Shown here: piece after piece, positions 14,042-21,180 of the stretch
Numbering within the stretch: position 1 is the stretch's first letter
Layout: each line of letters opens with the position of its first letter
Source of the DNA: JBFMEX01 sp040752215
GTDB taxonomy: Bacteria > Pseudomonadota > Alphaproteobacteria > Rhizobiales > Hyphomicrobiaceae
Direction: 5' to 3'
Length of the DNA stretch: 21,180 bases
Assembly: GCA_040752215.1 (NCBI GenBank)
Contig: JBFMEX010000063.1
Location: forward strand, 1 to 21,180
Translations under genes and position numbers: made by a program
The notes under the pieces: model-generated
Told to the model about the DNA's origin: nothing
What the model saw: the letters and a program-made list of their open reading frames with translations, nothing else
Databases searched by the model: none

Positions 14042-16858
14042 GTGCGGGCCGTTTCATCGGACCGGTGGGATCGCAGGAAATGTGGTGTCAAAGGTGCCGA
14101 ATTGATCGCTAAGTCACCGCCACTTGGCTCCCAGACTCGAGTGAGCGCCTGGCATTGCCAATCAGTAGGAGATGCGCTTTCGTATGCCAGGACGACGGCA
14201 GAGGGGCTCTCGGCCGATGAGGCATCGAGACGCCTGTCCGAGCTGGGACGCAACGTCATCCCCACTACGGCTGGCAAGTCGCCCCTGCAGCGGTTCATCG
14301 AGCAGTTCAACAATCTGCTGATCTATGTTCTGCTCGGGGCGGCGGTCGTCACGGCGCTGCTCGGCCATGTCATCGACACGGGCGTCATTCTTGCGGTCGT
14401 CGTCGTCAACGCCGTCATCGGCTTCGTGCAGGAAGGCAAGGCGGAGGCGGCGCTGGAGGCTATTCGGGGCATGATCAGCCCCAAGGCGTCGGTGCTGCGC
14501 GACGGCGCGCGCGCCACGATTGATGCTTGTGATGTCGTGCCGGGGGACATCCTTCTGCTGGAAGCAGGGGACAGGGTGACGGCCGATGTACGCCTCGTAA
14601 AGGCGCGCAACCTACGGATCGACGAAGCCATTCTCACCGGCGAATCCGTCCCCGTCGAGAAAGGGACGGAGCCCGTTGCCGCGGAAGCCGCACTGGGTGA
14701 CCGCCGCTCGATCGCATTCTCGGGAACGCTCGTGACGGCGGGCCAAGGTGCGGGCGTTGTCGTGGCGACCGGCGGCAACACAGAGCTGGGCCGCATCAGC
14801 GCACTGATCGGGCGCGTCGAGCAGCTCGAAACACCGCTCATTCGGCAAATGAACGAGTTCGCACGGCACCTGACATGGGCCATCCTCGCACTGTCGGTGG
14901 CCATGCTTGCCTTCGCAGTTCTGGTGCGCGGCTATCCTGCCGCCGAGGCCTTCATGGCAGTGGTCGGCATGGCCGTCGCCGCAATTCCGGAAGGCTTGCC
15001 GGCCGTGATGACGATCACGCTGGCCATCGGCGTGCAGCGCATGGCGACTCGCAACGCCATCATCCGCCGTTTGCCCGCCGTCGAAACATTGGGCTCGGTC
15101 TCGACCATCTGCTCGGACAAGACAGGGACGCTGACCCGCAACGAGATGACGGTGACCCGCGTCGTGCTCACCGATCGTACCTATGACGTCGGCGGCGTGG
15201 GCTATGCACCAAAGGGTGGCTTCAGTATCGGCGACCGAGAGATCGATGGGCAGACAGACAGGCGCTTGTTGGAGATCGGCAAGTTGGCGCTTCTCTGCAA
15301 TGACGCGTCGATACGAAGCGTCGGCGGCGATTACGCCGTCGACGGCGATCCCATGGAAGGTGCGCTGGTCACTCTTGGTCTGAAGACGGGCCACGATCGC
15401 ACTCAGCTCATGAAAGAGCATCCGCGGCTCGACGAGATCCCTTTCGATGCCGCCCACAGATACATGGCGACGTTACACCGGTCACACGATGGAGCGGTAC
15501 GGGGCTACGTCAAAGGGGCGCCCGAGCGCATCTTCGACATGTGCACCTGTGAGGCGACGAGTGAAGGTGAGAGCCCGATCGCAAGAGACCGCTGGCATGA
15601 AGCAGTCGATACCCTCGCACGCGAAGGTCGGCGCGTCCTGGCCCTGGCCTACCGCACGTTTCCGCCGGACAAGCACGCCCTGTCCTTCGGTGATGTCGAT
15701 CAGGGGCTGACGCTGATCGGCCTGGTCGGGCTGATCGATCCGCCGAGGCCGGAGGCCATTGCGGCCATCCATGAATGCCGTGCCGCGGGCATCGCCGTGA
15801 AAATGATCACGGGGGATCATGCCGCGACCGCCTCGGCCATTGCCCGCGAGCTGGGCCTCGATGCGCCGGAGCGGGTGCTCACGGGACAGGATCTCGACAC
15901 GCTCGACGAAAGTGGTTTCCGCGATGCCGTCAGGAGCACGAGCGTCTTCGCGCGCACCAGCCCCGAGCTCAAGCTGCGGTTGGTCGAAGCCATGCAGGCC
16001 GACCATGCCGTCATTGCCATGACAGGGGACGGCGTCAACGACGCGCCAGCCCTGAAGCGTGCGGACGTCGGCGTCGCCATGGGCAAGAGCGGCACCGAGG
16101 CGGCAAAGGAAGCCTCCGACATGGTGCTTGCGGACGACAATTTCGCATCGATCGTTGCCGCTGCTCGCGAGGGCCGAACCGTCTACGACAACCTGACCAA
16201 GGTCATCGGCTGGACGTTGCCGACGAACGGTGGCGAGACGCTGATCGTGGTGGCGGCGATCCTGTTCGGCCTCACGCTGCCGATCACGCCCGTGCAGATC
16301 CTCTGGATCAACATGGTGACGGCGGTCGGTCTCGGTCTGGTGCTCGCCTTCGAGCCGGCGGAGCCCGGCGTGATGAGCCGACCGCCCAGAGCGCCGGATG
16401 CCCCGATCCTGTCGCGCTTTCTACTCTGGCGGGTCGTGTTCGTGTCGGTGCTCTTCGCTTTCGGCGCCTTCGGCGTCTTCTACTGGGCCGAGGCGCGGAG
16501 CCTCTCGCACGAGACGGCCCGAACGATGGTCGTCAACACCATTGTGGTCATGGAGATCTTCTATCTCTTCTCCGTTCGCTATCTGCGCGGTACCTCCGTC
16601 ACCTGGCAGGGCATGCTCGGAACGCCTGCCGTGCTGAGCGGCGTTGCCGCCATCGTGGCACTCCAGCTCGCATTCACCTACCTGCCGTTCATGCAGCGTC
16701 TCTTCCAGACCCGGGCCGTCGCGGTTGGGGACGGGATCGTCATCATTGCGATCGGAATCGTGCTGCTGCTCGTGCTCGAACTGGACAAAGTGCTCGCGCG
16801 GCTGTGGCGAAACGCGGGACTCACCAGGCGCCAGGGTGCTCGGAGCATAGCGGTATGA
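14042..16858 (+). CDS. P-type cation-transporting ATPase (P2-type, CtpF/PMCA-like group)
   Basis: The product has up to 938 residues. The N-terminal cation-ATPase region (WHCQSVGDALS onward) is followed by the actuator TGES motif (199-202), M4 PEGLP (316-320), the phosphorylation site DKTGTLT with D359, KGAPE (491-495), the TGDGVNDAP hinge (661-669) and the C-terminal membrane domain. The enzyme pumps cations across the inner membrane using ATP. M4 E317 and M5 N729/E732 match calcium-site residues of SERCA, but the M6 aspartate position is Ala (NMVTAVG, A761), as in some bacterial relatives such as CtpF. The ion is therefore uncertain. The start is unclear: GTG 14042 is the longest, TTG 14102 has AAGGTG upstream, and GTG 14141 lies just before the conserved WH. 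Its TGA overlaps the ATG of the decayed site-2 protease. Confidence 0.95.
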   Translation: MRAVSSDRWDRRKCGVKGAELIAKSPPLGSQTRVSAWHCQSVGDALSYARTTAEGLSADEASRRLSELGRNVIPTTAGKSPLQRFIEQFNNLLIYVLLGAAVVTALLGHVIDTGVILAVVVVNAVIGFVQEGKAEAALEAIRGMISPKASVLRDGARATIDACDVVPGDILLLEAGDRVTADVRLVKARNLRIDEAILTGESVPVEKGTEPVAAEAALGDRRSIAFSGTLVTAGQGAGVVVATGGNTELGRISALIGRVEQLETPLIRQMNEFARHLTWAILALSVAMLAFAVLVRGYPAAEAFMAVVGMAVAAIPEGLPAVMTITLAIGVQRMATRNAIIRRLPAVETLGSVSTICSDKTGTLTRNEMTVTRVVLTDRTYDVGGVGYAPKGGFSIGDREIDGQTDRRLLEIGKLALLCNDASIRSVGGDYAVDGDPMEGALVTLGLKTGHDRTQLMKEHPRLDEIPFDAAHRYMATLHRSHDGAVRGYVKGAPERIFDMCTCEATSEGESPIARDRWHEAVDTLAREGRRVLALAYRTFPPDKHALSFGDVDQGLTLIGLVGLIDPPRPEAIAAIHECRAAGIAVKMITGDHAATASAIARELGLDAPERVLTGQDLDTLDESGFRDAVRSTSVFARTSPELKLRLVEAMQADHAVIAMTGDGVNDAPALKRADVGVAMGKSGTEAAKEASDMVLADDNFASIVAAAREGRTVYDNLTKVIGWTLPTNGGETLIVVAAILFGLTLPITPVQILWINMVTAVGLGLVLAFEPAEPGVMSRPPRAPDAPILSRFLLWRVVFVSVLFAFGAFGVFYWAEARSLSHETARTMVVNTIVVMEIFYLFSVRYLRGTSVTWQGMLGTPAVLSGVAAIVALQLAFTYLPFMQRLFQTRAVAVGDGIVIIAIGIVLLLVLELDKVLARLWRNAGLTRRQGARSIAV

Positions 16859-17309
16859 TTGGATGGTCGATCTCGCTTGGACGGATTGCCGGCACCGAGG
16901 TGCGCATTCGTCTCACGCTTCTTGCCGCTCGTCGCATGGTTCGCGGTATCTGCCGGATCGCGCGGCGGCCAGGCCGCGGCAGTCGAGGCCGTCGTGTTCA
17001 TTTTGGCCGTGTTCGCATGCGTTCTCGCCCGAGACTATGGTCACGTCCTGACGGCCCGGCGCTTCGGCAGCAACCCGCGATATCGCCCTGCCTCCGATCG
17101 GCGGCGTTGCGCGCATCGAGCGGATGCCGGAGAAGCCCGGCCAGGGGCTGCGGATCGCGCAGGCACGCCGCCGCCCGATCCTCGACAACGCGGGTCATGA
17201 CGAGACCGTGACCAGCCGCGTTTCGAGAGTGTCGCAGGCGGACTTTCGTACCGGCCAGAGTGCCGCTAGAGACTTCGGCCGGTCGGGCGCCACGATAGGG
17301 GCACCATAG
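16855..17309 (+). pseudogene. Frameshifted, inactivated site-2 protease (M50 family)
   Basis: The ATG (16855) overlaps the ATPase stop codon as ATGA. The first 21 codons read MIGWSISLGRIAGTEVRIRL, a typical M50 protease start. A one-base insertion near 16918 moves the continuation to another frame: LVAWFAVSAGSRGG, then an alanine/valine-rich membrane helix and VLARDYGHVLTARRFG. A second shift near 17070-17078 moves IALPPIGGVARIERMPEKPG to the third frame, and homology fades at about 17160. The zinc-binding HExxH motif is changed to RDYGH (17030-17044), losing the first His and the Glu. With two frameshifts, a destroyed active site and a truncated end, the gene is clearly dead. The original arrangement was a translationally coupled ATPase-protease pair. 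Confidence 0.85.
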
Positions 17310-17420
17310 TGGTCTCTGCGTCGCACCACGCAGTCCCCTCCGGCGCAGCCTGCGGCAACGACGGAGGAAGCTCGGAGCCGGCTTCAAATATAGAAAAAAT
17401 GTTTACAATCCGGAACTTGG
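17310..17420. other. Spacer between the decayed protease and tRNA-Ser
   Basis: No gene is seen. The segment contains an interrupted inverted repeat (CCTCCG 17337-17342 / CGGAGG 17362-17367) and an A/T-rich patch just beyond the 3' end of the tRNA, including six consecutive T residues on the minus strand (17395-17400) that may help end tRNA transcription. Confidence 0.35.
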
Positions 17421-17513
17421 TGGCGGAGACGGAGGGATTCGAACCCTCGATACGCCTTTACAGCGTATAACGGTTTAGCAAACCGCCGCCTTCAGCCACT
17501 CGGCCACGTCTCC
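17421..17513 (-). tRNA. tRNA-Ser (anticodon GCT)
   Basis: The reverse complement folds as a class II tRNA. The acceptor stem is GGAGACG/CGTCTCC with discriminator G and an encoded CCA (17423-17421). The D arm is GGCCGAGTGGCTGAAGGCG. The anticodon loop TTGCTAA gives anticodon GCT, reading AGC and AGT serine codons. A long variable arm with ATACGC/GCGTAT stem, characteristic of serine tRNAs, and a T arm GAGGG-TTCGAAT-CCCTC complete it. Its 3' end faces the decaying stress block at 10.5-17.3 kb. Confidence 0.98.
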
Positions 17514-17528
17514 TCGGGGCGAAGCACC

Positions 17529-17557
17529 CGTATAGTGGCGGCCCCTCACGAATGCAA
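17529..17557 (-). promoter_or_regulatory. Sigma-70-type promoter of tRNA-Ser
   Basis: On the minus strand TTGCAT (17557-17552) and TATACG (17534-17529) are 17 nt apart. The -10 hexamer ends 15 nt before the mature tRNA 5' end, leaving a short leader. Position and spacing fit a tRNA promoter well. Confidence 0.6.
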
Positions 17558-17569
17558 GCGAGGCGGGGC

Positions 17570-18094
17570 TCAGCCGACGAGCCACCGGATCCCGTAGCCG
17601 GGCGACAGGAACACGCCCGCCCAAAGCAGCGCCGAGACAGCGCTCGCGAGCACGAACACGGGCCACTTGAGCCCCATCGCCCCGGCGACGACCGGTATGA
17701 ACGGCCTCAGCATGCCAAAGAATTTCGACGCGACGATCCCGAGCGCCCCCCAGCGACTGAAGAACGCGCGCGCGATCACGTACCACTCCGGCTTGCGCGA
17801 AAGCGGCCACATGCCGGCGATGTCGGCCCTGAAATAGCGCCCGAGCGAGTAGGACAGCACGTCGCCGAGAAAGGCGCCCGCCGCACCGGCGAGCCACATC
17901 GACCACAGCTCGCCACCGGCCGCACTGTGAGCCCCGCCAATGGCCAGGAACAGCAGCGTCGACGGCACCAGCAGCGAGACGAACACGATGCTTTCGGCGA
18001 ACCCGAGCGCGAACACCAGCGGCTCGGCCCAGGCAATGTTGTCGCGCACGAAGGCGATCAGCTGGTCCTCGAGACCCAATCCCGCCTGTAGCAT
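17570..18094 (-). CDS. DedA family (SNARE-associated/VTT domain) membrane protein
   Basis: The product has 174 residues. Typical DedA features are present: an N-terminal hydrophobic hairpin with FAESIVFVSLLVPST (about 32-46), an AGAAGAFLGDVLSYSLGRYF stretch (about 69-88), and the re-entrant motif KFFGMLRPFIPVVAGAMG (124-141) with the conserved Arg and Pro residues. The protein ends in a hydrophobic helix. DedA proteins act in lipid recycling and envelope homeostasis. The start at 18094 is preferred because GGAG lies about 8 nt upstream; an ATG five codons earlier (18109) has no properly spaced site. The frame stays open far upstream, but there it is only antisense to btaA. It is transcribed divergently from btaA across a 183-nt gap. 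Confidence 0.9.
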   Translation of the reverse strand: MLQAGLGLEDQLIAFVRDNIAWAEPLVFALGFAESIVFVSLLVPSTLLFLAIGGAHSAAGGELWSMWLAGAAGAFLGDVLSYSLGRYFRADIAGMWPLSRKPEWYVIARAFFSRWGALGIVASKFFGMLRPFIPVVAGAMGLKWPVFVLASAVSALLWAGVFLSPGYGIRWLVG

Positions 18095-18277
18095 CGAGAC
18101 CGGCTCCATGGCTTCCCGCGCGAGACGGCTTGATGCCTGCAATTGCGCTCGGGCACAACTGCGGGCGACGGCACGTGGCGTCACAAAGCTGCAACACGAT
18201 GGCGATAAGCGGGCGCGTCGCCGGGCGGGAATCGAACGAGTCCCGTCTGCCTGCCGGCGACCACGGGGGGATACGGC

Positions 18278-19540
18278 GTGACGACACTCGGCGGAGCTCC
18301 TGCAGCCGGCATCGATGGCGGTCGCCGCGCGCGAAACCATCGCCTGCGCCATGCCGTCCACCGGCACAAGGCGGCAACGCGCCACGGCATCGAGGAGCGG
18401 CTGTTCACGCTCGCCTTCTCCGGCCTCGTCTACCCGCAGATCTGGGAGGACCCGCTGATCGACCTCGAGGCGCTCCGCCTCGTCGACGGCGAGCGGCTGG
18501 TCGCGATCGCCTCGGGTGGCTGCAACATTCTGAGCTACCTCGCCGGCGCCGACGTGCGCATCACCGCGGTCGATCTCAATCCTGCCCACGTCGCGCTCAA
18601 CGAGCTGAAGCTCGCTGCCGCCCGCCACCTGCCCGACCACGCCACGTTCCATCGCTTCTTCGCCGAGGCCGATACGCGCGACAATCTGGCGGCCTACGTC
18701 ACCTATCTTCGGCCCCATCTCGGCCGCGCGACGCGCGACTACTGGGAGACGCGCGACAGGCTCGGCCGCCGCCGCATCCGCCTGTTCGCCGCCGACCTCT
18801 ATCGCCACGGCCTGCTCGGCCGCTTCATCGGCGCGAGCCACGCGCTCGCCCGCCTGCACGGCCGCGATCCGCGGCGCATCCTTTCCGCGCGCTCCCTCGG
18901 CGAGCAGCGGGAGATTTTCGAGCACGAGCTCGCACCCCTGTTCGAGAAGCGTCACATCCGCTGGCTGCTCGAGAGGCCGGCCGCGCTGTTCGGCCTCGGC
19001 ATCCCGCCCTCGCAGTTCACGGCGCTCAAGGGCGAAAAGGCGCACATGGCGGAGGTGCTGCGCGCGCGGCTCGAGCGGCTCGCCTGCGACTTCGATCTCG
19101 CCGACAACTACTTCGCCTGGCAGGCCTTCGGCCGCCGCTACGCCCCTGGCGGTGCGGGGCCGCTGCCGCCCTATCTCCAACGCGCCAATTTCGATACCCT
19201 GAAGAGCCGGATCGGCAACGTCGAGGTTCGCCACGCCTCGCTGACCGAGCACCTGCGGGGCCAGCCCGACGCCTCGCTCGACGGCTACGTTCTGCTCGAT
19301 GCCCAGGACTGGATGACGACCGAGACGCTCGGCGAGCTGTGGCGCGAGATCGTGCGCACCGCACGCCCCGGCGCCCGCGTCATTTTCCGCACTGCCGGCG
19401 AGGAGACGATCCTGCCCGGCCGCGTGCCGGGCGACATCCTCGCCCGCTTCTCCTACGATCGCGAGGCGTGCCGCGAGATGACCCGGCGCGACCGCTCCTC
19501 GATCTACGGCGGCTTCCATCTCTACCGACTGGTACGATGA
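18278..19540 (+). CDS. btaA: BtaA, S-adenosylmethionine:diacylglycerol 3-amino-3-carboxypropyl transferase
   Basis: The product has 420 residues from GTG 18278, with a GGGGGG run about 7 nt upstream. It belongs to the DUF3419/BtaA family: VYPQIWEDPLIDLEAL (51-66), the SAM-binding loop IASGGCNILSYL (77-88), VDLNPAHVALNELKL (98-112), and a C-terminal half with YVLLDAQDWM and ARVIFRTAGEE. BtaA moves the aminocarboxypropyl group of SAM onto diacylglycerol, the first step of the betaine lipid DGTS, which replaces phospholipids when phosphate is scarce. Its TGA overlaps the ATG of btaB, so the two are coupled. Length is as expected and all motifs are intact. Two DedA genes flank the pair. Confidence 0.93.
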   Translation: MTTLGGAPAAGIDGGRRARNHRLRHAVHRHKAATRHGIEERLFTLAFSGLVYPQIWEDPLIDLEALRLVDGERLVAIASGGCNILSYLAGADVRITAVDLNPAHVALNELKLAAARHLPDHATFHRFFAEADTRDNLAAYVTYLRPHLGRATRDYWETRDRLGRRRIRLFAADLYRHGLLGRFIGASHALARLHGRDPRRILSARSLGEQREIFEHELAPLFEKRHIRWLLERPAALFGLGIPPSQFTALKGEKAHMAEVLRARLERLACDFDLADNYFAWQAFGRRYAPGGAGPLPPYLQRANFDTLKSRIGNVEVRHASLTEHLRGQPDASLDGYVLLDAQDWMTTETLGELWREIVRTARPGARVIFRTAGEETILPGRVPGDILARFSYDREACREMTRRDRSSIYGGFHLYRLVR

Positions 19541-20214
19541 CCCCTGCACCCAATGCCCACGCCGCGCCCGAAGCCGCCCGGCACATGGATGGCCTCTACC
19601 GCTATCAGCGCCATATCTACGACGCATCGCGCAAATACTACCTGCTCGGCCGCGACCGGTTGATCGCCGAGCTGCGGCCCCCGCCCGGCGGGCGCCTGCT
19701 CGAGGTCGGCTGCGGCACCGCCCGCAACCTGATCCTCGCTGCGCGCCGTTATCGCGAGGTCGCCGCCTACGGTTTCGACATATCGCCGGTGATGCTCGAG
19801 ACCGCGCGGCGCAACATCGCCCGCGCCGGGCTCTCCCGGCGGATCGTCGTCACCGAGGGCGACGCCGCGCGCTGGAGCGCCGAGCCGCTGCTCGGCGTCG
19901 CCGGCTTCGACCGCATTCTCATCTCCTACGCGCTGTCGATGATTTCGCCATGGCGCGAGGCGCTCGAGGCGGCCTACCGGGGGCTTGTCCCCGGCGGCGA
20001 GCTGCACGTTGTAGACTTCGGCCAGCAGGAGCGGCTGCCCCGCTGGTTCCGGAGCGGCCTGCACGCTTGGCTCGCGCTGTTCTCGGTGACACCCCGCGCC
20101 GACCTGCTCACCGAGCTCGCCGCACTCGCCCGGCGCCATGGTGCGGGCCTCGATCACGAGCGGCTCTATCGCGGCTATGCCGTGCGCGCGGTGGTGCGCA
20201 AGCCGGTGGCGTGA
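19537..20214 (+). CDS. btaB: BtaB, diacylglyceryl-homoserine N-methyltransferase
   Basis: The product has 225 residues, starting at an ATG that overlaps the btaA stop (ATGA). The N-terminal signature HMDGLYRYQRHIYDASRKYY (16-35) is characteristic of BtaB-type methyltransferases. A class I SAM-binding fold follows with LLEVGCGTARNL (54-65), the acidic strand AYGFDISPVMLE, GDAARW, and VPGGELHVVDFGQ (151-163). BtaB adds three methyl groups to the homoserine nitrogen to finish the betaine lipid. The same frame is open far upstream through btaA, but those residues are not protein-like. The convergent DedA gene ends 20 nt downstream with no visible terminator between them. Confidence 0.93.
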   Translation: MTPAPNAHAAPEAARHMDGLYRYQRHIYDASRKYYLLGRDRLIAELRPPPGGRLLEVGCGTARNLILAARRYREVAAYGFDISPVMLETARRNIARAGLSRRIVVTEGDAARWSAEPLLGVAGFDRILISYALSMISPWREALEAAYRGLVPGGELHVVDFGQQERLPRWFRSGLHAWLALFSVTPRADLLTELAALARRHGAGLDHERLYRGYAVRAVVRKPVA

Positions 20215-20234
20215 CGGTCTGGCGTGGGCACGCC

Positions 20235-20774
20235 TCAGCCGAACAGCCCCATGATGTAGCTGAGGATGTGCGAGAGGCCGTCGCCGAACAACAGCAGCAC
20301 CAGCGCCCACAGGAACGCCGACGACCAGTTGGCGAGCTGGAACTTCCAGCGGCTCATCTGCGTCGCCCCGGCAACGATCGGCACCGAGGCGCGGAACGGC
20401 CCCGAGAACCGCCCGAGCACGATCGCCCAGGCGCCGTACTTCTCGAAGAAGGCGTGACCGCGCGGCAGCAGGTCCGGGTGCTTGGACAATGGCCACATTC
20501 GCGCGATCTGGTCGTGGTAGTGGTAGCCGAGCCAGTACGAAACCCAGTCGCCGAGCGCCGCGCCGATGCTCGCCGCCAGCCATACGACCACGAACTCCGT
20601 GCTGAAGCCGCCGAGCAGTGTGCCAATGCCGACCAGCATGACCCAGAACGGCAACACCAGCGAGACGAATGCGATCGACTCGCCGAAAGCGAGCACAAAC
20701 ATGATCGGCGCCGCCCACTCGCGGTGATCGCGCACGAACGAGACGATGGCGTCCGAGTACTCGGTGAGCGACAT
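20235..20774 (-). CDS. DedA family (SNARE-associated/VTT domain) membrane protein, second copy
   Basis: The product has 179 residues from ATG 20774, with AGGAA about 8 nt upstream. It contains FGESIAFVSLVLPFWVMLVG (about 30-49), AASIGAALGDWVSYWLGY, and the canonical DedA motif GRFSGPFRASVPIVAGAT (121-138), followed by a C-terminal hydrophobic helix. It is clearly a paralogue of the DedA gene at 17570-18094: both carry MWPLS after the GDxxSYxLG helix and share the overall plan, but the sequences have diverged. Its position on the far side of btaAB suggests the two work with lipid remodelling, which is inference from context only. Confidence 0.92.
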   Translation of the reverse strand: MSLTEYSDAIVSFVRDHREWAAPIMFVLAFGESIAFVSLVLPFWVMLVGIGTLLGGFSTEFVVVWLAASIGAALGDWVSYWLGYHYHDQIARMWPLSKHPDLLPRGHAFFEKYGAWAIVLGRFSGPFRASVPIVAGATQMSRWKFQLANWSSAFLWALVLLLFGDGLSHILSYIMGLFG

Positions 20775-21107
20775 GGAGCGTTCCTGCGCGACGGGCTGGG
20801 ACAGCAAGGCGGGACGAGGACCGGTTGACACTGCCCCGCCGCGGATCGGATGGAAAGGGCCTTTCCCTACGCCTTGCGCCGTGCAAGGAGGAGCGGAGCG
20901 ACAAATAGAGCGTGGGCTTGTGGCCGGAAAGGGCATAAGCCTTGCAGTAAGTCCTGCAGCAGGCCCCGAATGGTGCCGTTCCGACCCGCGCCAATCCCGG
21001 TCGAGACCATTGGCGGCGGAACGCGCTCGACCCGGATCGGGGCAACCGCTCCCGATCTGGCCGAGTTGCACCGGCAGCAGCAACAACAGGCAAGAGCCTC
21101 GAGTGTA
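20775..21107. other. Divergent upstream region between DedA and the right-edge gene
   Basis: The region should hold promoters for both flanking genes. A TTGACA hexamer lies at 20825-20830 (plus strand), but no matching -10 box sits 16-18 nt downstream. A strong purine-rich AAGGAGGAG (20885-20893) has no start codon at a usable distance. The frame of the right-edge gene is open leftwards to about 20850, so the gene could begin inside this region. Confidence 0.4.
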
Positions 21108-21180
21108 ATGCGTTCCAAGCTCACCCTTGCATCGGCCATCCTGCCGGCCCTGGCGAAGCTCGCCGCCGTCGCCCTGGTCT
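21108..21180 (+). CDS. Start of an unidentified exported or membrane protein (partial)
   Basis: From ATG 21108 the frame runs off the right edge with 24 complete codons. It begins MRSKL and then a hydrophobic alanine/leucine-rich stretch, like a signal peptide or first membrane helix. The same frame is open upstream, with possible earlier starts at ATG 20970 or ATG 20850. In that case a polar region containing five consecutive Gln would precede the helix. The ribosome binding site is weak for all of these. Too little is visible to name a family. Confidence 0.45.
   Translation, partial: MRSKLTLASAILPALAKLAAVALV

Noticed and set aside
14080..14112. Ten-codon leader-like frame before the ATPase (GCAGGAA then ATG, ending TAA)
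   Set aside because: The ribosome binding site is too close to the ATG and there is no attenuator-like structure; chance is sufficient.
18130..19536. Upstream extension of the btaB frame
   Set aside because: It lies within btaA in another frame and reads as Arg/Pro-rich shadow sequence; BtaB homologues start close to the HMDGLYRYQ motif.
18095..19627. Upstream extension of the first DedA frame to 685 codons
   Set aside because: It is antisense to btaA; the DedA fold is complete from 18094.
20825..20853. TTGACA hexamer as a promoter for the right-edge gene
   Set aside because: No -10-like hexamer at 16-18 nt spacing; the following sequence is GC-rich.
19522..21093. 523-codon minus-strand open frame
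   Set aside because: It is antisense to btaB and out of frame with the second DedA gene; no motifs are visible.

Overview
The window is very GC-rich with strong G/C bias at third codon positions. It carries an alphaproteobacterial-looking gene set: an OmpA/BON-type envelope protein, betaine-lipid genes btaA-btaB, a slipin/NfeD pair and DedA proteins. I would place it in the Alphaproteobacteria (Hyphomicrobiales or Rhodospirillales-like). The order is inference; no rRNA or other marker gene is present to fix it.

Layout. (1) 1-1876, minus: N-terminal part of a tandem-repeat BON-like envelope protein that runs off the left edge. (2) 2139-5509, minus: a two-gene operon of a secreted PstS-like binding protein and a membrane GGDEF-EAL c-di-GMP enzyme, an arrangement resembling ligand-binding-protein/c-di-GMP receptor pairs such as NspS-MbaA. 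(3) 5510-6090: a lower-GC intergenic segment with two adjacent long palindromic elements and a 34-codon membrane-peptide gene with a good ribosome binding site. (4) 6091-10161, minus: one very large gene fusing N-terminal membrane segments, two rhodanese domains, a YidC/Oxa1-like insertase core and a complete PEP-synthase/rifampicin-phosphotransferase-like dikinase. This is the strongest candidate for an undescribed system. (5) 10549-17309: a partly decayed stress/membrane-maintenance block with a phasin-like small protein, NfeD protease and slipin (one minus-strand operon), two universal-stress-protein remnants, a small membrane protein, a P-type cation ATPase, and a frameshifted site-2 protease overlapping the ATPase stop codon. 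It abuts the 3' end of a tRNA-Ser(GCT) gene at 17421-17513. (6) 17570-20774: btaA-btaB (plus strand) flanked on both sides by minus-strand DedA-family genes. (7) From about 21108: the start of a plus-strand gene leaving the window.

How the parts fit. Most genes act at the envelope: lipid remodelling (BtaAB), lipid transport or envelope homeostasis (two DedA proteins), membrane-protein quality control (NfeD/slipin, YidC-like fusion), ion transport (P-type ATPase) and extracellular sensing (binding protein plus GGDEF-EAL). The pseudogenes between 10.5 and 17.3 kb suggest the stress block is an acquired segment being eroded next to a tRNA gene. All identifications come from reading motifs by eye; no database search was run.
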